This document shows positions 45,381-55,011 of a DNA stretch of 64,000 nt, one piece after another. The position numbers and the translations under genes were made by a program. The notes beneath the pieces are model-generated. The model was not told where the DNA came from. It did not search any database and saw nothing but the letters and a program-made list of their open reading frames with translations. Position 1 is the stretch's first letter; every line of letters begins with the position of its first letter. The DNA comes from Burkholderiales bacterium (lineage in GTDB: Bacteria > Pseudomonadota > Gammaproteobacteria > Burkholderiales > JAEUOS01): the NCBI GenBank assembly GCA_947473125.1, contig CANJDH010000003.1, positions 1 through 64,000 on the forward strand, read 5' to 3'.

Positions 45381-46808
45381 ATGAGTCTCCTGATGAATGC
45401 GCTGAAGAAGGCGGAAAAGGCCAAACAGTCCGGCCAACCCGGAGCGGAGACGGCTGCAGGAACGGAGTCGAATCGCAACTTAGCCCAGGAGTTGGGGTTG
45501 GATCCGCCGTCGGGTCACGGCACTGCCTCCGGGGTCGCGGCGTCGCCAGCATTGGCAAGCGCTAGCGAGCCATCCTTGGTTCCGTTGAAGGAAATGGAAC
45601 TTGCGCTTGCGCCAGAACTTGACTCGCCGGCGCCACCTCTCGCTGAAGCCGCAGTTCGCGCCCCTGGACGGGCAGCATCGCGCCCAACTGGCAGCACGGA
45701 TCGGGGCAGCGCGCGTGCCGTCTTTTCCGCAAAAAATGCGCCCAAGGTCAATTCGAAGAAGCCGTTTTACACGCTCGTCGGCGTTTCGCTGGTTGCCACT
45801 GTCGGCTATGGTGTCTACCTGTGGATGCAGGTGTCCCTTCCGGCGCGGCCGATCACCGCAGCGGCAGCACCCGTCCCAGCGTCACCCGCCAGCCCGCCGC
45901 CGAGCGGAAAAAGTACTGCCGGTACTGAACCGCTCTCACCAGCACCACTCGGGACCGGATCGGGAATCGCCTTTTCCGAACCTTCGGCCGCCGCCCCCCC
46001 CCCCCAGCTACCGAAAGGCAGTGATGGGGATGGCCCAGCGCCTGCTCAGAACGGTACCACCGCACGCGGCGGAGAACAGAATGCGGAGCGTCCTGCATCG
46101 GTTGCGGTACGGCGTGCGCCCAGAGGGCAGCGCGACGCGGCCAGCGCCGTCGGGGGCGCGGGTATCGAGAGTCCCGCCAGTCTGCGTATTGCGCGCAACA
46201 CGAGCGTCGCCACGGTGAACCCGGATGTCCTTGCGGGCTACACGGCGCTTCAGGCTGGTGATCTCGATCGCGCCGGGCAGGCATATGATCGCGCGCTGCG
46301 CAGCGAACCCTCCAATCGCGACGCGATGCTCGGTGCTGCAACCGTGCTTTTGCGGCTGGAGCGCACCGATGCTGCAGAAGCCTATTTCCGCCAATTGCTG
46401 CGCCTTCATCCGAATGACACCTACGCGACGGCGCAGCTCGCCGCGTTGACGGCGCGGGGCGATCCGATCGGCGCTTTAAGCCAGGTCAATTCGCTGATTG
46501 CGCGCGAGACGGAACGCTCGGAGAGTGCGTCCGGCAGTGGCGCCCTTGCCTTCGTGCAGGGCAACCAGCTTGCGGCGCAGAGCCGATGGCCCGAAGCCCA
46601 GCAGGCCTATTTCAACGCACATCGGGCCGATCCCGGCAACGCTGACTATTGCTACAACCTCGCGATCAGCCTTGATCGCATCCGCGAACCCCGGCTTGCC
46701 CGGGATTTCTATCGGAAAGCGATTGAGTTGTCTCGGGGTCGGGTGGCCGGATTCGACTTGGCGCGAGCGCAACTGCGCCTCAACCAAATCGAAGGTTCTC
46801 TAAAATGA
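45381..46808 (+). CDS. mshN: MshN-like TPR protein
   Basis: MSLLMNALKKAEKAKQ; one TM; Pro-rich linker; C-terminal TPRs; between secretin and ATPase. Confidence 0.78.
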   Translation: MSLLMNALKKAEKAKQSGQPGAETAAGTESNRNLAQELGLDPPSGHGTASGVAASPALASASEPSLVPLKEMELALAPELDSPAPPLAEAAVRAPGRAASRPTGSTDRGSARAVFSAKNAPKVNSKKPFYTLVGVSLVATVGYGVYLWMQVSLPARPITAAAAPVPASPASPPPSGKSTAGTEPLSPAPLGTGSGIAFSEPSAAAPPPQLPKGSDGDGPAPAQNGTTARGGEQNAERPASVAVRRAPRGQRDAASAVGGAGIESPASLRIARNTSVATVNPDVLAGYTALQAGDLDRAGQAYDRALRSEPSNRDAMLGAATVLLRLERTDAAEAYFRQLLRLHPNDTYATAQLAALTARGDPIGALSQVNSLIARETERSESASGSGALAFVQGNQLAAQSRWPEAQQAYFNAHRADPGNADYCYNLAISLDRIREPRLARDFYRKAIELSRGRVAGFDLARAQLRLNQIEGSLK

Positions 46809-46830
46809 GCTGGAACGCAATCGACCGCGC

Positions 46831-48564
46831 ATGAACGCTCCCGAAGTCAAGCCGCCAGCTCGCAAGCCCATCGGCAGGATCCTTGTCGAGCGCGGCCTTA
46901 TCTCGGAGGATCAGCTCCTCATCGCCCTCAAGGAACAGGGGCGCAGCAATCTGTCTCTCGGCAAGCAGCTCATCGCCCTTGGTTTCGTTACCGAAGCGAC
47001 CCTGCGCGATGCGCTTTCCGAGAACCTTGGCACGAAAGGCATTGACCTAACTCACATCATTATTGACCCGGCAGCGATCCGTGCCGTCCCGCGAGAGTTC
47101 GCCAAGCGGCATTTCCTGTTTCCGCTGCACATCGAAAGCAACCCTCAGAGGTTTTCGATTGCGATTGCCAATCCGAGCAACGTGGTGGCGCTTGATCAGC
47201 TGCGGGCATTGCTTGCGACCAAGCTGCGCGGCACTTATGAAATCATCACTCTTCTCGCGGGCGAGTCGGAAATTACCCGCGCGATCGACCAGTATTTTGG
47301 CCATGAGCTTTCGATCGATGGCATCCTCCACGAAATCGAGACGGGCGAGATCGATTACCAGAGCCTGACTACCGGAGCAGACACCTATAGTCAGCCGGTT
47401 GTACGCTTGGTGGACGCACTACTTGCCGACGGCGTGCAGCGCGGCGCTTCCGACATCCACTTTGAGCCGGAGCAAAATTTTCTGCGCATCCGTTACCGGA
47501 TAGACGGCGTGCTGCGGCAAATTCGTTCATTGCACAAGCAGTACTGGCCAGCTATGGTCGTGCGCATGAAGGTCATGTCAGGGATGAACATTGCGGAAGT
47601 TCGCGCACCACAGGATGGCCGTATCTCGCTTTCGCTGACCGGACGACAAGTTGATTTTCGCGTCGCCGCGCAACCTACGACGCACGGCGAAAACATCGTA
47701 TTGCGCATCCTTGACCGCCAGCGCGGATTGGTACCGCTCGATGAACTGGGCTTGCAGGAAGAGCAACTCGATTTGCTCAAGATCATGATCGCGCGCCCGG
47801 AGGGCATCATCCTCGTCACGGGTCCGACCGGCTCGGGCAAAACGACGACCTTGTATTCAATACTTTCGCATATCAACCAGGAGGGCATCAACATCATGAC
47901 CCTCGAAGATCCGGTGGAATATCCTCTAAGCATGGTGCGCCAGACCTCGGTCAACGAGGCCGTCAAGCTCGACTTCGCCAGCGGCATTCGCTCCCTGATG
48001 CGCCAGGACCCCGATGTCATCCTGGTCGGCGAGATTCGCGACAGTGACACCGCGGACATGGCCTTTCGCGCCGCCATGACCGGGCATCAGGTCTATTCGA
48101 CATTGCATACCAATTCGGCAGTGGGTTCAATACCACGCCTGCTTGACATCGGCATCATGTCCGACATCATGTCCGGCAACATCATCGGCATCATTGCGCA
48201 ACGACTGGTGCGACGTGTTTGCACCCATTGCCGTGAGGCGCATGCGGCGGATGAGATCGAATGCCGATTCATGGGCCTGCCCGCAGAAAATCCGCCAGTC
48301 ATCTACCGCGCTGTAGGGTGTGACGAGTGCGAGAACCAGGGTTATCGCGGCAGACTCACCATCATGGAAATTCTCAAGATGGATTTTGAACTTGATGAAT
48401 TGCTTGCGCGGCGCGCCACCGTTCGAGAGATTCTGGAACTCGCCCACGCCAAGGGATTCATTTCCCTGGCCGAAGACGGCGTGCGCCGCGTGCTCGACGG
48501 CTCGACGACGCTCGACGAAGTCGCTCGCGTCGTCGATTTCACCGCGCGCGCGCGCGCGGCGTAG
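46831..48564 (+). CDS. mshE: Pilus extension ATPase MshE (GspE/PilB family)
   Basis: GRILVERGLISEDQL MshEN domain; VTGPTGSGKTTTLYSIL, LEDPVEYPL, GEIRDSDTADMAFRAAMTGHQVYSTLHTN. Confidence 0.93.
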   Translation: MNAPEVKPPARKPIGRILVERGLISEDQLLIALKEQGRSNLSLGKQLIALGFVTEATLRDALSENLGTKGIDLTHIIIDPAAIRAVPREFAKRHFLFPLHIESNPQRFSIAIANPSNVVALDQLRALLATKLRGTYEIITLLAGESEITRAIDQYFGHELSIDGILHEIETGEIDYQSLTTGADTYSQPVVRLVDALLADGVQRGASDIHFEPEQNFLRIRYRIDGVLRQIRSLHKQYWPAMVVRMKVMSGMNIAEVRAPQDGRISLSLTGRQVDFRVAAQPTTHGENIVLRILDRQRGLVPLDELGLQEEQLDLLKIMIARPEGIILVTGPTGSGKTTTLYSILSHINQEGINIMTLEDPVEYPLSMVRQTSVNEAVKLDFASGIRSLMRQDPDVILVGEIRDSDTADMAFRAAMTGHQVYSTLHTNSAVGSIPRLLDIGIMSDIMSGNIIGIIAQRLVRRVCTHCREAHAADEIECRFMGLPAENPPVIYRAVGCDECENQGYRGRLTIMEILKMDFELDELLARRATVREILELAHAKGFISLAEDGVRRVLDGSTTLDEVARVVDFTARARAA

Positions 48565-48577
48565 AAAAGAACCAGCA

Positions 48578-49783
48578 ATGGCGATATTCGCCTACAAATC
48601 GATTGATAGCGACGGCAAGCGCGTCAGCGGCCGCCTTGAGGCGGTCAATATTGTCGACTTGGAGCAGCGACTCTCTCGCATCGGGCTCGATTTGCTCACC
48701 GCCGAATCGGCCTCATCAGGTGCGGGCGGGATATTTCGGGGCCAGGTCACGCGCGGCGATCTGATTACGTTTTGTTTCCAGCTTGAACAACTTGCGGGAG
48801 CCGGCGTACCACTGCTGGACGGCATCATTGAATTGCGTGACAGTACCGAGTCGGCGCGGTTTCGTGAAGTCCTTGGCACCATCACGGAGGCCATCGAAGG
48901 CGGCCAGACCCTGTCGCAGGCACTTGCCGCCCAGCCTGCAGTCTTCAATCAGGTATTCGTCAGCCTGGTCGGGGCCGGCGAGAAGACCGGCCAGATCGTC
49001 GAGGTGCTGCGGCGTCTGTCCGACACGCTCAAATGGCAGGATGAGCTCGCAGCGTACGCACAGAAAATCGTCATTTATCCTGCGTTTGTCGGCACCATTG
49101 TTGTGGCCGTGATCATTCTTTTGATGATGTTTCTGGTTCCCGAAATGGCCAAGTTCCTGAAAAACATGAATCAGGAGCTGCCCTTGCAGACCCGCATCCT
49201 GATTGCCACATCTGATTTCACTCGAAAGTATTGGTATGTGGTCTTCGGATTGCCGGTGCTGCTGTTGCTCGGGTTTTTCGCCGTCCTGCGTATTTCCGAC
49301 CGCCTTGCGTTTCAGGTGGATCGCCTCAAGCTCCAACTGCCCTATCTGGGACCGATCTTGCGCAAGATCATCCTGTCTCGCTTTGCCAGTACATTTGCAC
49401 TGATGTACTCCTCCGGGATTACCGTACTCGAAGCGATGCAGGTATCCGAAACCGTGGCCGTCAACAGGGCGATAACCGATGGTTTGTCGCGTGCCGGGCA
49501 ACAGATCCGTGACGGCCAGGGAATCAGTGCTGCGTTTGAGTCGGTCAACATGTTCCCGCCGCTAGTACTGCGCATGCTCCGCATCGGCGAAACCACAGGT
49601 GGACTGGACCGCGCGCTGCTCAATGTCAGCTATTTCTACAATCGCGAGGTCAAGGAGGGCATTGATCGCGTACAGGCCATGATCGGCCCGGCCATGGTGA
49701 TGGTCCTGGGCGGCATATTGGGTTGGGTGCTGCTGTCCATCTTCGGCCCGCTTTATGACACCATCAGCAGGCTCAAGCTATGA
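48578..49783 (+). CDS. mshG: Inner-membrane platform protein MshG (GspF/PilC family)
   Basis: FCFQLEQLAGAGVPLLDGI, GAGEKTGQIVEVL, FASTFALMYSSGITVLEAM, RIGETTGGLDRALLNVSYFYNREV. Confidence 0.92.
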   Translation: MAIFAYKSIDSDGKRVSGRLEAVNIVDLEQRLSRIGLDLLTAESASSGAGGIFRGQVTRGDLITFCFQLEQLAGAGVPLLDGIIELRDSTESARFREVLGTITEAIEGGQTLSQALAAQPAVFNQVFVSLVGAGEKTGQIVEVLRRLSDTLKWQDELAAYAQKIVIYPAFVGTIVVAVIILLMMFLVPEMAKFLKNMNQELPLQTRILIATSDFTRKYWYVVFGLPVLLLLGFFAVLRISDRLAFQVDRLKLQLPYLGPILRKIILSRFASTFALMYSSGITVLEAMQVSETVAVNRAITDGLSRAGQQIRDGQGISAAFESVNMFPPLVLRMLRIGETTGGLDRALLNVSYFYNREVKEGIDRVQAMIGPAMVMVLGGILGWVLLSIFGPLYDTISRLKL

Positions 49784-51402
49784 AGTTCCACTGGCCCGGC
49801 ATTCAACATCGCGTCCTGCTGATTCGTGCGAACGGTGCAGATGCCTATGCCGCGCGGTTGGGTGGGGTTGTCAAGGAAGCCGCGTTCCGCATTGACGACA
49901 TGGAATTGTTCAAAGGCTATTGCCAAAGCCGCGCGCGCAGCAAGTTCACCGTTCTGGTCGACCTGGTGGAAGAGGATTTCAGGATTGAGACAATCCCGTT
50001 CGTGATGGGCCCGGCACGTACCCAACTGCTGGAGCGCAAATACGACCAGGCGTACCGGACCACCCAGTTTCGTGCCAGCGTGTCGTTGGGGCGCGAAGAC
50101 GCCAGCGCGCGATCTCCCGATTCGACGCGGCGCGACGAGATGGTTCTACTGATGGCATTGACGAACCAGCAGGCGATCACTCCCTGGCTGGAGGTCATGC
50201 ACGAGGAGCGTGCCCAGATCCGCGGTGTCCATTCAATCCCTACGGTTACCGGTTGGATCAACGACCACCTTGGTTCCGCCAACCAGAGTGCAATGTTCGT
50301 CACGTTGAATCGCTCCGGCCTGCGCCAGCTTTACATTGAAGGAGGGCGTCCGCGCTTCTCGCGTCTTGCATCGTTTGACGATGCGGAAGCAGGCAGCGCT
50401 GGGGAGCGCATCGCGAGCGAGATCGCGCGTACCGAGCAATACCTCGCGACATTGCGCTGGCTCCCTCGCGATGGCGGCCCGCTCCGAGTGGTGCTGGTTT
50501 GCCCTGCCGAAGTGCGTGCAAACTGGCAAATCGCATGCGTGAACACCGACAGGCTCGCTTACGAGCTACCTGACTTGGGCGTACTGACGCGCTCGTTCGG
50601 AATCCGCACTGAACGCGAAGATGCCGATAGCGTCGTGATGCACTCCGATGCGCTTTGGGCGGCAGGCGCTTTGCGTTTCTTGCCCACGATCAATTTTGCC
50701 CCGAGCTGGGCGCGCGAACACTACACCCACTGGCTCTGGCGCACCGGCATCATCGGCGCAGGCGCGGCATTGTGTGCCGTGGGTACGGCAACCGGCGCGG
50801 TGTTGCTGGGCCAGGCCAAGACGATCGATTTTGATGCTGATCGCCAAGCGGCAAATTCGGCGCGTGCCAATGCCGATTATCAGGTGCTAGCCCAGACTTT
50901 TCCGAAAACCGGCGTCACCCCGGAATACCTGAAAGGTGCGGTGCTGGCCCTGGATCCTTATGCGTTGCGACCATTGACACCGGAACCATTACTGATCCAA
51001 ATCAGCCAGGCGCTTCTCGCCGCCCCGGCGTTCGCGCTCACTAAAATTGACTGGCAGGTATCCGCCGTAGCCGACGCCGCTCCCAGTTCGACGCCGTTTC
51101 TGCGTCCCCGGCCCGCAGGTCCCGCCGGGGCCAAGGGGGCTGGGGCAAGTGACCGATTCGAAATCGTGATATTGACCGGCGCGCTTGTGGGGGAGAAGGC
51201 TGCCACGCCGCGCCGCAAGATCGCCGCAGCCCGCACTGCAATCGACGCACTGAAGCGAATTCCCGGCGCGGACGTAACGCCGATCCGACTTCCCCTGGAT
51301 GTTTCCCCGGTAGGCAATCTCAAGGGTGGTGACGTGGAAGAAGCCCTTGCCAAGGACGCCGATCCCGTGGTCATACGGATTGTCCGGAAGGTCGCCTCGT
51401 GA
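49780..51402 (+). CDS. MshI-like protein: N-terminal PilM/GspL-like region, TM, PilN-like C-terminal region
   Basis: Position after mshG; TM IIGAGAALCAVGTATGAVLLG; FVTLNRSGLRQLYIEGGRPRFSRL; weak similarity only. Confidence 0.55.
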   Translation: MKFHWPGIQHRVLLIRANGADAYAARLGGVVKEAAFRIDDMELFKGYCQSRARSKFTVLVDLVEEDFRIETIPFVMGPARTQLLERKYDQAYRTTQFRASVSLGREDASARSPDSTRRDEMVLLMALTNQQAITPWLEVMHEERAQIRGVHSIPTVTGWINDHLGSANQSAMFVTLNRSGLRQLYIEGGRPRFSRLASFDDAEAGSAGERIASEIARTEQYLATLRWLPRDGGPLRVVLVCPAEVRANWQIACVNTDRLAYELPDLGVLTRSFGIRTEREDADSVVMHSDALWAAGALRFLPTINFAPSWAREHYTHWLWRTGIIGAGAALCAVGTATGAVLLGQAKTIDFDADRQAANSARANADYQVLAQTFPKTGVTPEYLKGAVLALDPYALRPLTPEPLLIQISQALLAAPAFALTKIDWQVSAVADAAPSSTPFLRPRPAGPAGAKGAGASDRFEIVILTGALVGEKAATPRRKIAAARTAIDALKRIPGADVTPIRLPLDVSPVGNLKGGDVEEALAKDADPVVIRIVRKVAS

Positions 51403-52118
51403 CGCCTGCCCAAACCCGCGATCTGGCCGTGGCGGCGGTGCTCTGCGCCGCACTGATAGCCGCTGGCGGAGTCGCGGCATTTGGCGGTGAGTGGTTCAAA
51501 AACGAAGCGGTCAAGCGCGAGCAGGCCATGCGCAGGCAGGCCCTGGAAGCCAGTAGTCGTTTGGCGCGAGCCAACGAAGAGCGCGAGCAAATCGGTGCTT
51601 ATATGCAGCGCTATCAGACCTACCTGCGCATCAAGGCCATCAGGCCCGGCGTTGGGGCCAGATCCGATCAGGACCCCGAGCAGGGTGAACGGCTCGACTG
51701 GATAGAGCGGATCGTCGAAGCTCGCGAGGCCCGGGCATTGCCGCGCATCGTCTATTCGATTGCGGCACGCAAACCCTACGACGGCCTGGTGGCGCCGGGG
51801 CCGGGCCTAAGTTTTTACGCCAGCCGCATGAAGCTGGAGCTCGGCTTGATGCACGAAGGTGATTTCATTGACTACTTGCGCCGCGTCGCCAACCCGCCGG
51901 CCGGCATCTTCCAGATCGAGCACTGCGCGCTGGAGAATCTCGGATCCGACAAACGGGCCAAAGGCAACCCGGGCACATTGGCAAAGCTTGGCCTTGCCAA
52001 TGGCGGGAAGGCGCCGCAAGTTCCGCAAGAAGCCAATCTTTCTGCCATTTGCGAGATCGACTGGATTACCCTGGTTGAAGATACGGCAACCGGAACTCCC
52101 GGAGGTACGGCCAAATGA
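51399..52118 (+). CDS. PilO/GspM-like (MshJ-like) inner-membrane pilus assembly protein
   Basis: N-terminal TM plus coiled coil; 4-nt overlaps with both neighbours. Confidence 0.5.
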   Translation: MTPAQTRDLAVAAVLCAALIAAGGVAAFGGEWFKNEAVKREQAMRRQALEASSRLARANEEREQIGAYMQRYQTYLRIKAIRPGVGARSDQDPEQGERLDWIERIVEAREARALPRIVYSIAARKPYDGLVAPGPGLSFYASRMKLELGLMHEGDFIDYLRRVANPPAGIFQIEHCALENLGSDKRAKGNPGTLAKLGLANGGKAPQVPQEANLSAICEIDWITLVEDTATGTPGGTAK

Positions 52119-52633
52119 CCCCCCGCATGGCCCTCTGGTCAGCCGTCGTGACAATCGTCGGCTTGAGCAATGTCGCGGCGGCGCTCGCCCAGGAGGCACG
52201 CCTGGGGCGCCTCTTCTTTACTCCCGAAGAACGCCAGAAAATCAATGAAAAGCGCGGGGTCGTCAGCAACGTCAGTGCGGCACCACAGACCGTCATTGTC
52301 AATGGCATGGTGGTCCGGTCGGGGCAACCGCCGGTGTTGTTTATCGACGGCAAGGAATCGATCGGCGCGGCCAGCAACGCCAGCGCGGCGCGGCAGTTGG
52401 CGCGAGGGGTGCCGCTGAAAACCGAGAGCGGGCGCACGATTGACGCAAGACCCGGTCAAGTGATTGATCTGGCCAGCGGACGGGCGATCGAAAACTATCA
52501 ATTGGTCCCGGGCGTCGCCGAATCCGCGCCCAGGGAATCCTTACCCGGCGCGGGTACGGGTGTAGTGCCGCCAGCCCCTTCCGCAAGCGATCAAAGAAAC
52601 GCCAGCAACCGGCAGCAGGCGCCCATCAGGTAG
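52115..52633 (+). CDS. Small periplasmic protein of pilus cluster (MshK-like position)
   Basis: Signal peptide MALWSAVVTIVGLSNVAAALAQ; LGRLFFTPEERQKINEKRG; cluster position. Confidence 0.5.
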   Translation: MTPRMALWSAVVTIVGLSNVAAALAQEARLGRLFFTPEERQKINEKRGVVSNVSAAPQTVIVNGMVVRSGQPPVLFIDGKESIGAASNASAARQLARGVPLKTESGRTIDARPGQVIDLASGRAIENYQLVPGVAESAPRESLPGAGTGVVPPAPSASDQRNASNRQQAPIR

Positions 52634-52665
52634 GCGCACGGCCCTGACGAATTGACTTTGCACGT

Positions 52666-53943
52666 ATGAGTCGAGACCTCAACTTGTGTCGCTCTTCCCC
52701 ACCCGCCCGACGACAGCGCGGCGTCGTGCTGCTTGTGATCCTGCTGGTCACGATGGCATTCGGTGGATATTTTGGCGTGCGCGCGCTCAATGCGGCCGTG
52801 GCTCGTAGCGGCATCCATGAAATGGAGTCGGAGAAGATCCTCTCCCAAGCGCGGCAAGCGTTGCTTGCCTGGTCGGTCACCACCGACGACAGTTTGCCCT
52901 CGGCTACAGTCAGCGGCCTGTTCGGCATCCGCGCGTTTCGTCCTGGCAACCTGCCCTACCCCGACCTCGCGACCGGGCTCACCAGTACCACGCCTTCTGA
53001 TGGCGTTCGCGATATCGGATGCGCCAGAACCACCTGGGCCGGTAGCGGCACACTGCGCCCGATTACTGCCACCCTGACAAACACCCAGAAGACCGGGATC
53101 CGCTGTTTTGGCCGACTACCGGTGGCAACACTGGGCCTTGACGCCGTCGCTGGCAGCTCCGCTGACGTTTCCGGCAGGTGGCCGTGGTATATCGTGTCGG
53201 CCAACCTGGTCAACATCAACCAGGATTGCCCTGCCCGCCTCGATGGCACACTAACCAACACCGCACTTGCGACCGGCACCAACGCGTGTGGAAACATCAA
53301 CACGCCTACCGCGCCGTTTCAGTGGATCACGGTACTGGATGAGTACGGGGCCGTCATCTCCACGCGGGTAGCCGCGGTCGTGATTCTCCCCGGCCAAGTC
53401 ACGACCCGCCAACCCGGCAACGTGCGCCAGACGCGCTCGGCAACGGCGCTTCCCAGCGCCTTTCTCGACACCGTCGACAATGCCGCGTGCGTTGGAGGTC
53501 GGTGCGACAACGGCCGGCTCAACGCCACGCCTCTGACCTTCATCCAGTGCGTCAAACCCGCATCAACCGCCGGTGATGCGCGCTTCAGCGCCAACTACGC
53601 GTGCACCGACCGTCTCACCTACATCACCGTGGATGAGTTGTTTGCCTACGCCGCAAAGCGCATAGAACGTGAATTTACGGCCTGCCTGGCGGAGTTTGCC
53701 CAAAACAATGCGAACAAGTACCCATGGGCGGCGCTGGCCGGTAGCCCGTCGTCAGTCACGGTCGGGAACACCAGTGGCAGCTTTCCCTCCAACGACGCCA
53801 GCGCCAACCCGACTTGTGCGAATCAGCAGGTTTACTGGGGGGGTTGGCAGCGTGCCGCCACCTACACCGTTGCGCCAGACCAGAGCGCGGCGCAATTTTC
53901 ATTTGCATCCCTCGCCGGCAGACCTGCCGTTTCGGTGCCCTGA
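52666..53943 (+). CDS. PilX/MshP-like pilin-related protein
   Basis: RRQRGVVLLVILLVTMAFGGYFGVRAL N-terminal helix without Glu5; Cys-rich C-terminal region. Confidence 0.6.
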   Translation: MSRDLNLCRSSPPARRQRGVVLLVILLVTMAFGGYFGVRALNAAVARSGIHEMESEKILSQARQALLAWSVTTDDSLPSATVSGLFGIRAFRPGNLPYPDLATGLTSTTPSDGVRDIGCARTTWAGSGTLRPITATLTNTQKTGIRCFGRLPVATLGLDAVAGSSADVSGRWPWYIVSANLVNINQDCPARLDGTLTNTALATGTNACGNINTPTAPFQWITVLDEYGAVISTRVAAVVILPGQVTTRQPGNVRQTRSATALPSAFLDTVDNAACVGGRCDNGRLNATPLTFIQCVKPASTAGDARFSANYACTDRLTYITVDELFAYAAKRIEREFTACLAEFAQNNANKYPWAALAGSPSSVTVGNTSGSFPSNDASANPTCANQQVYWGGWQRAATYTVAPDQSAAQFSFASLAGRPAVSVP

Positions 53944-54833
53944 TGAGAACCAAAACCCACTTCCTTCGTACTGGCCAGCACGGATTCACCCTCGCGGAAA
54001 TCGCCATTGTCACCATGATTTTGGGATTGCTGGTCGTCGGCGTCCTTGGCTCGCTCTCCAATCAGGTCACCCAGGGGCGCATCACCCGCACCGAGCGGCA
54101 GCTGGAGGAAATCCGCGAATCGCTGCTCGGCTTCGCCGCCCGCACCGGATACTTGCCATGCCCCGACACCGATGGCGACGGCATCGAAAATGCGCCGAAC
54201 CGGGCAGTCGCGACGCCACTCGCCTGCGCCTCCATTGAAGGTTTTCTGCCCTGGGTCACCCTCGGCGTTTCCCAGACCGATGCCTGGGGCATTCGATTTC
54301 GCTATCGCATCAAGGATGAATTTGCGCGTGCCAGCGCCGCCAACTCTCCCGCCGTCGGTGGCCTCACACCAATCGCAGGATGTGTGGCGACGGCTGGCAC
54401 TACCGATCCCGCATCGACGGCCGACCCGAACAATTGCACCTTGGACATTCAGGACACCGGCGACATCCAGATCAATACGCGCGGCGGCGCTACCGGAAAG
54501 ACATTGATCACACAAGCCGGCGGCGACCGCGTTTCAGGCATCGGCGTCCCAGTGGTAATCATGTCGTTCGGGCCCAACGGCTTTGGTGGTGTCGACGCAT
54601 TCGGCAATGTGCGTCCGTTGCCGCCAGTATCGAATGTCGACGAGAACACCAATGTGACCACCCCAAAACCGGCATTCGTCCCGGTGTTCGTCGCACGAAC
54701 CAGCAAAGGCATTGACGCCGGCTGCAGCGAAACCGCGGCAACAGGAGCACTATGCGAATTCGATGACATCGTCACCTGGATTCCGACACCACTGCTCGTC
54801 AGCAAGTTGCTTCAGGCGAATCGCTTGCCCTGA
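53943..54833 (+). CDS. Prepilin-type protein (pseudopilin/minor pilin)
   Basis: GQHG^FTLAEIAIVTMILGLLVVGVLG cleavage/methylation motif; start overlaps upstream stop (TGATG). Confidence 0.82.
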   Translation: MRTKTHFLRTGQHGFTLAEIAIVTMILGLLVVGVLGSLSNQVTQGRITRTERQLEEIRESLLGFAARTGYLPCPDTDGDGIENAPNRAVATPLACASIEGFLPWVTLGVSQTDAWGIRFRYRIKDEFARASAANSPAVGGLTPIAGCVATAGTTDPASTADPNNCTLDIQDTGDIQINTRGGATGKTLITQAGGDRVSGIGVPVVIMSFGPNGFGGVDAFGNVRPLPPVSNVDENTNVTTPKPAFVPVFVARTSKGIDAGCSETAATGALCEFDDIVTWIPTPLLVSKLLQANRLP

Positions 54834-54852
54834 CCTGCACACGCCACGAACT

Positions 54853-54899
54853 GACGTCCTTCGAAAACCGTTGGTAGCCAACGGTTTTCGAAGGACGTC
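54853..54899. repeat. Perfect 22-bp inverted repeat with 3-nt loop between convergent genes
   Basis: GACGTCCTTCGAAAACCGTTGG-TAG-CCAACGGTTTTCGAAGGACGTC. Confidence 0.98.
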
Positions 54900-55011
54900 C
54901 ACGAAGAGGCGCATGGATGGCCTCTTACAGGTTGCTACCTTGACCAGATTTTGCAGGCGTGACGCGCGCGGCGCGCGCCCAAACTCGGCGGCGACGATCG
55001 CCGGAGTCGCT

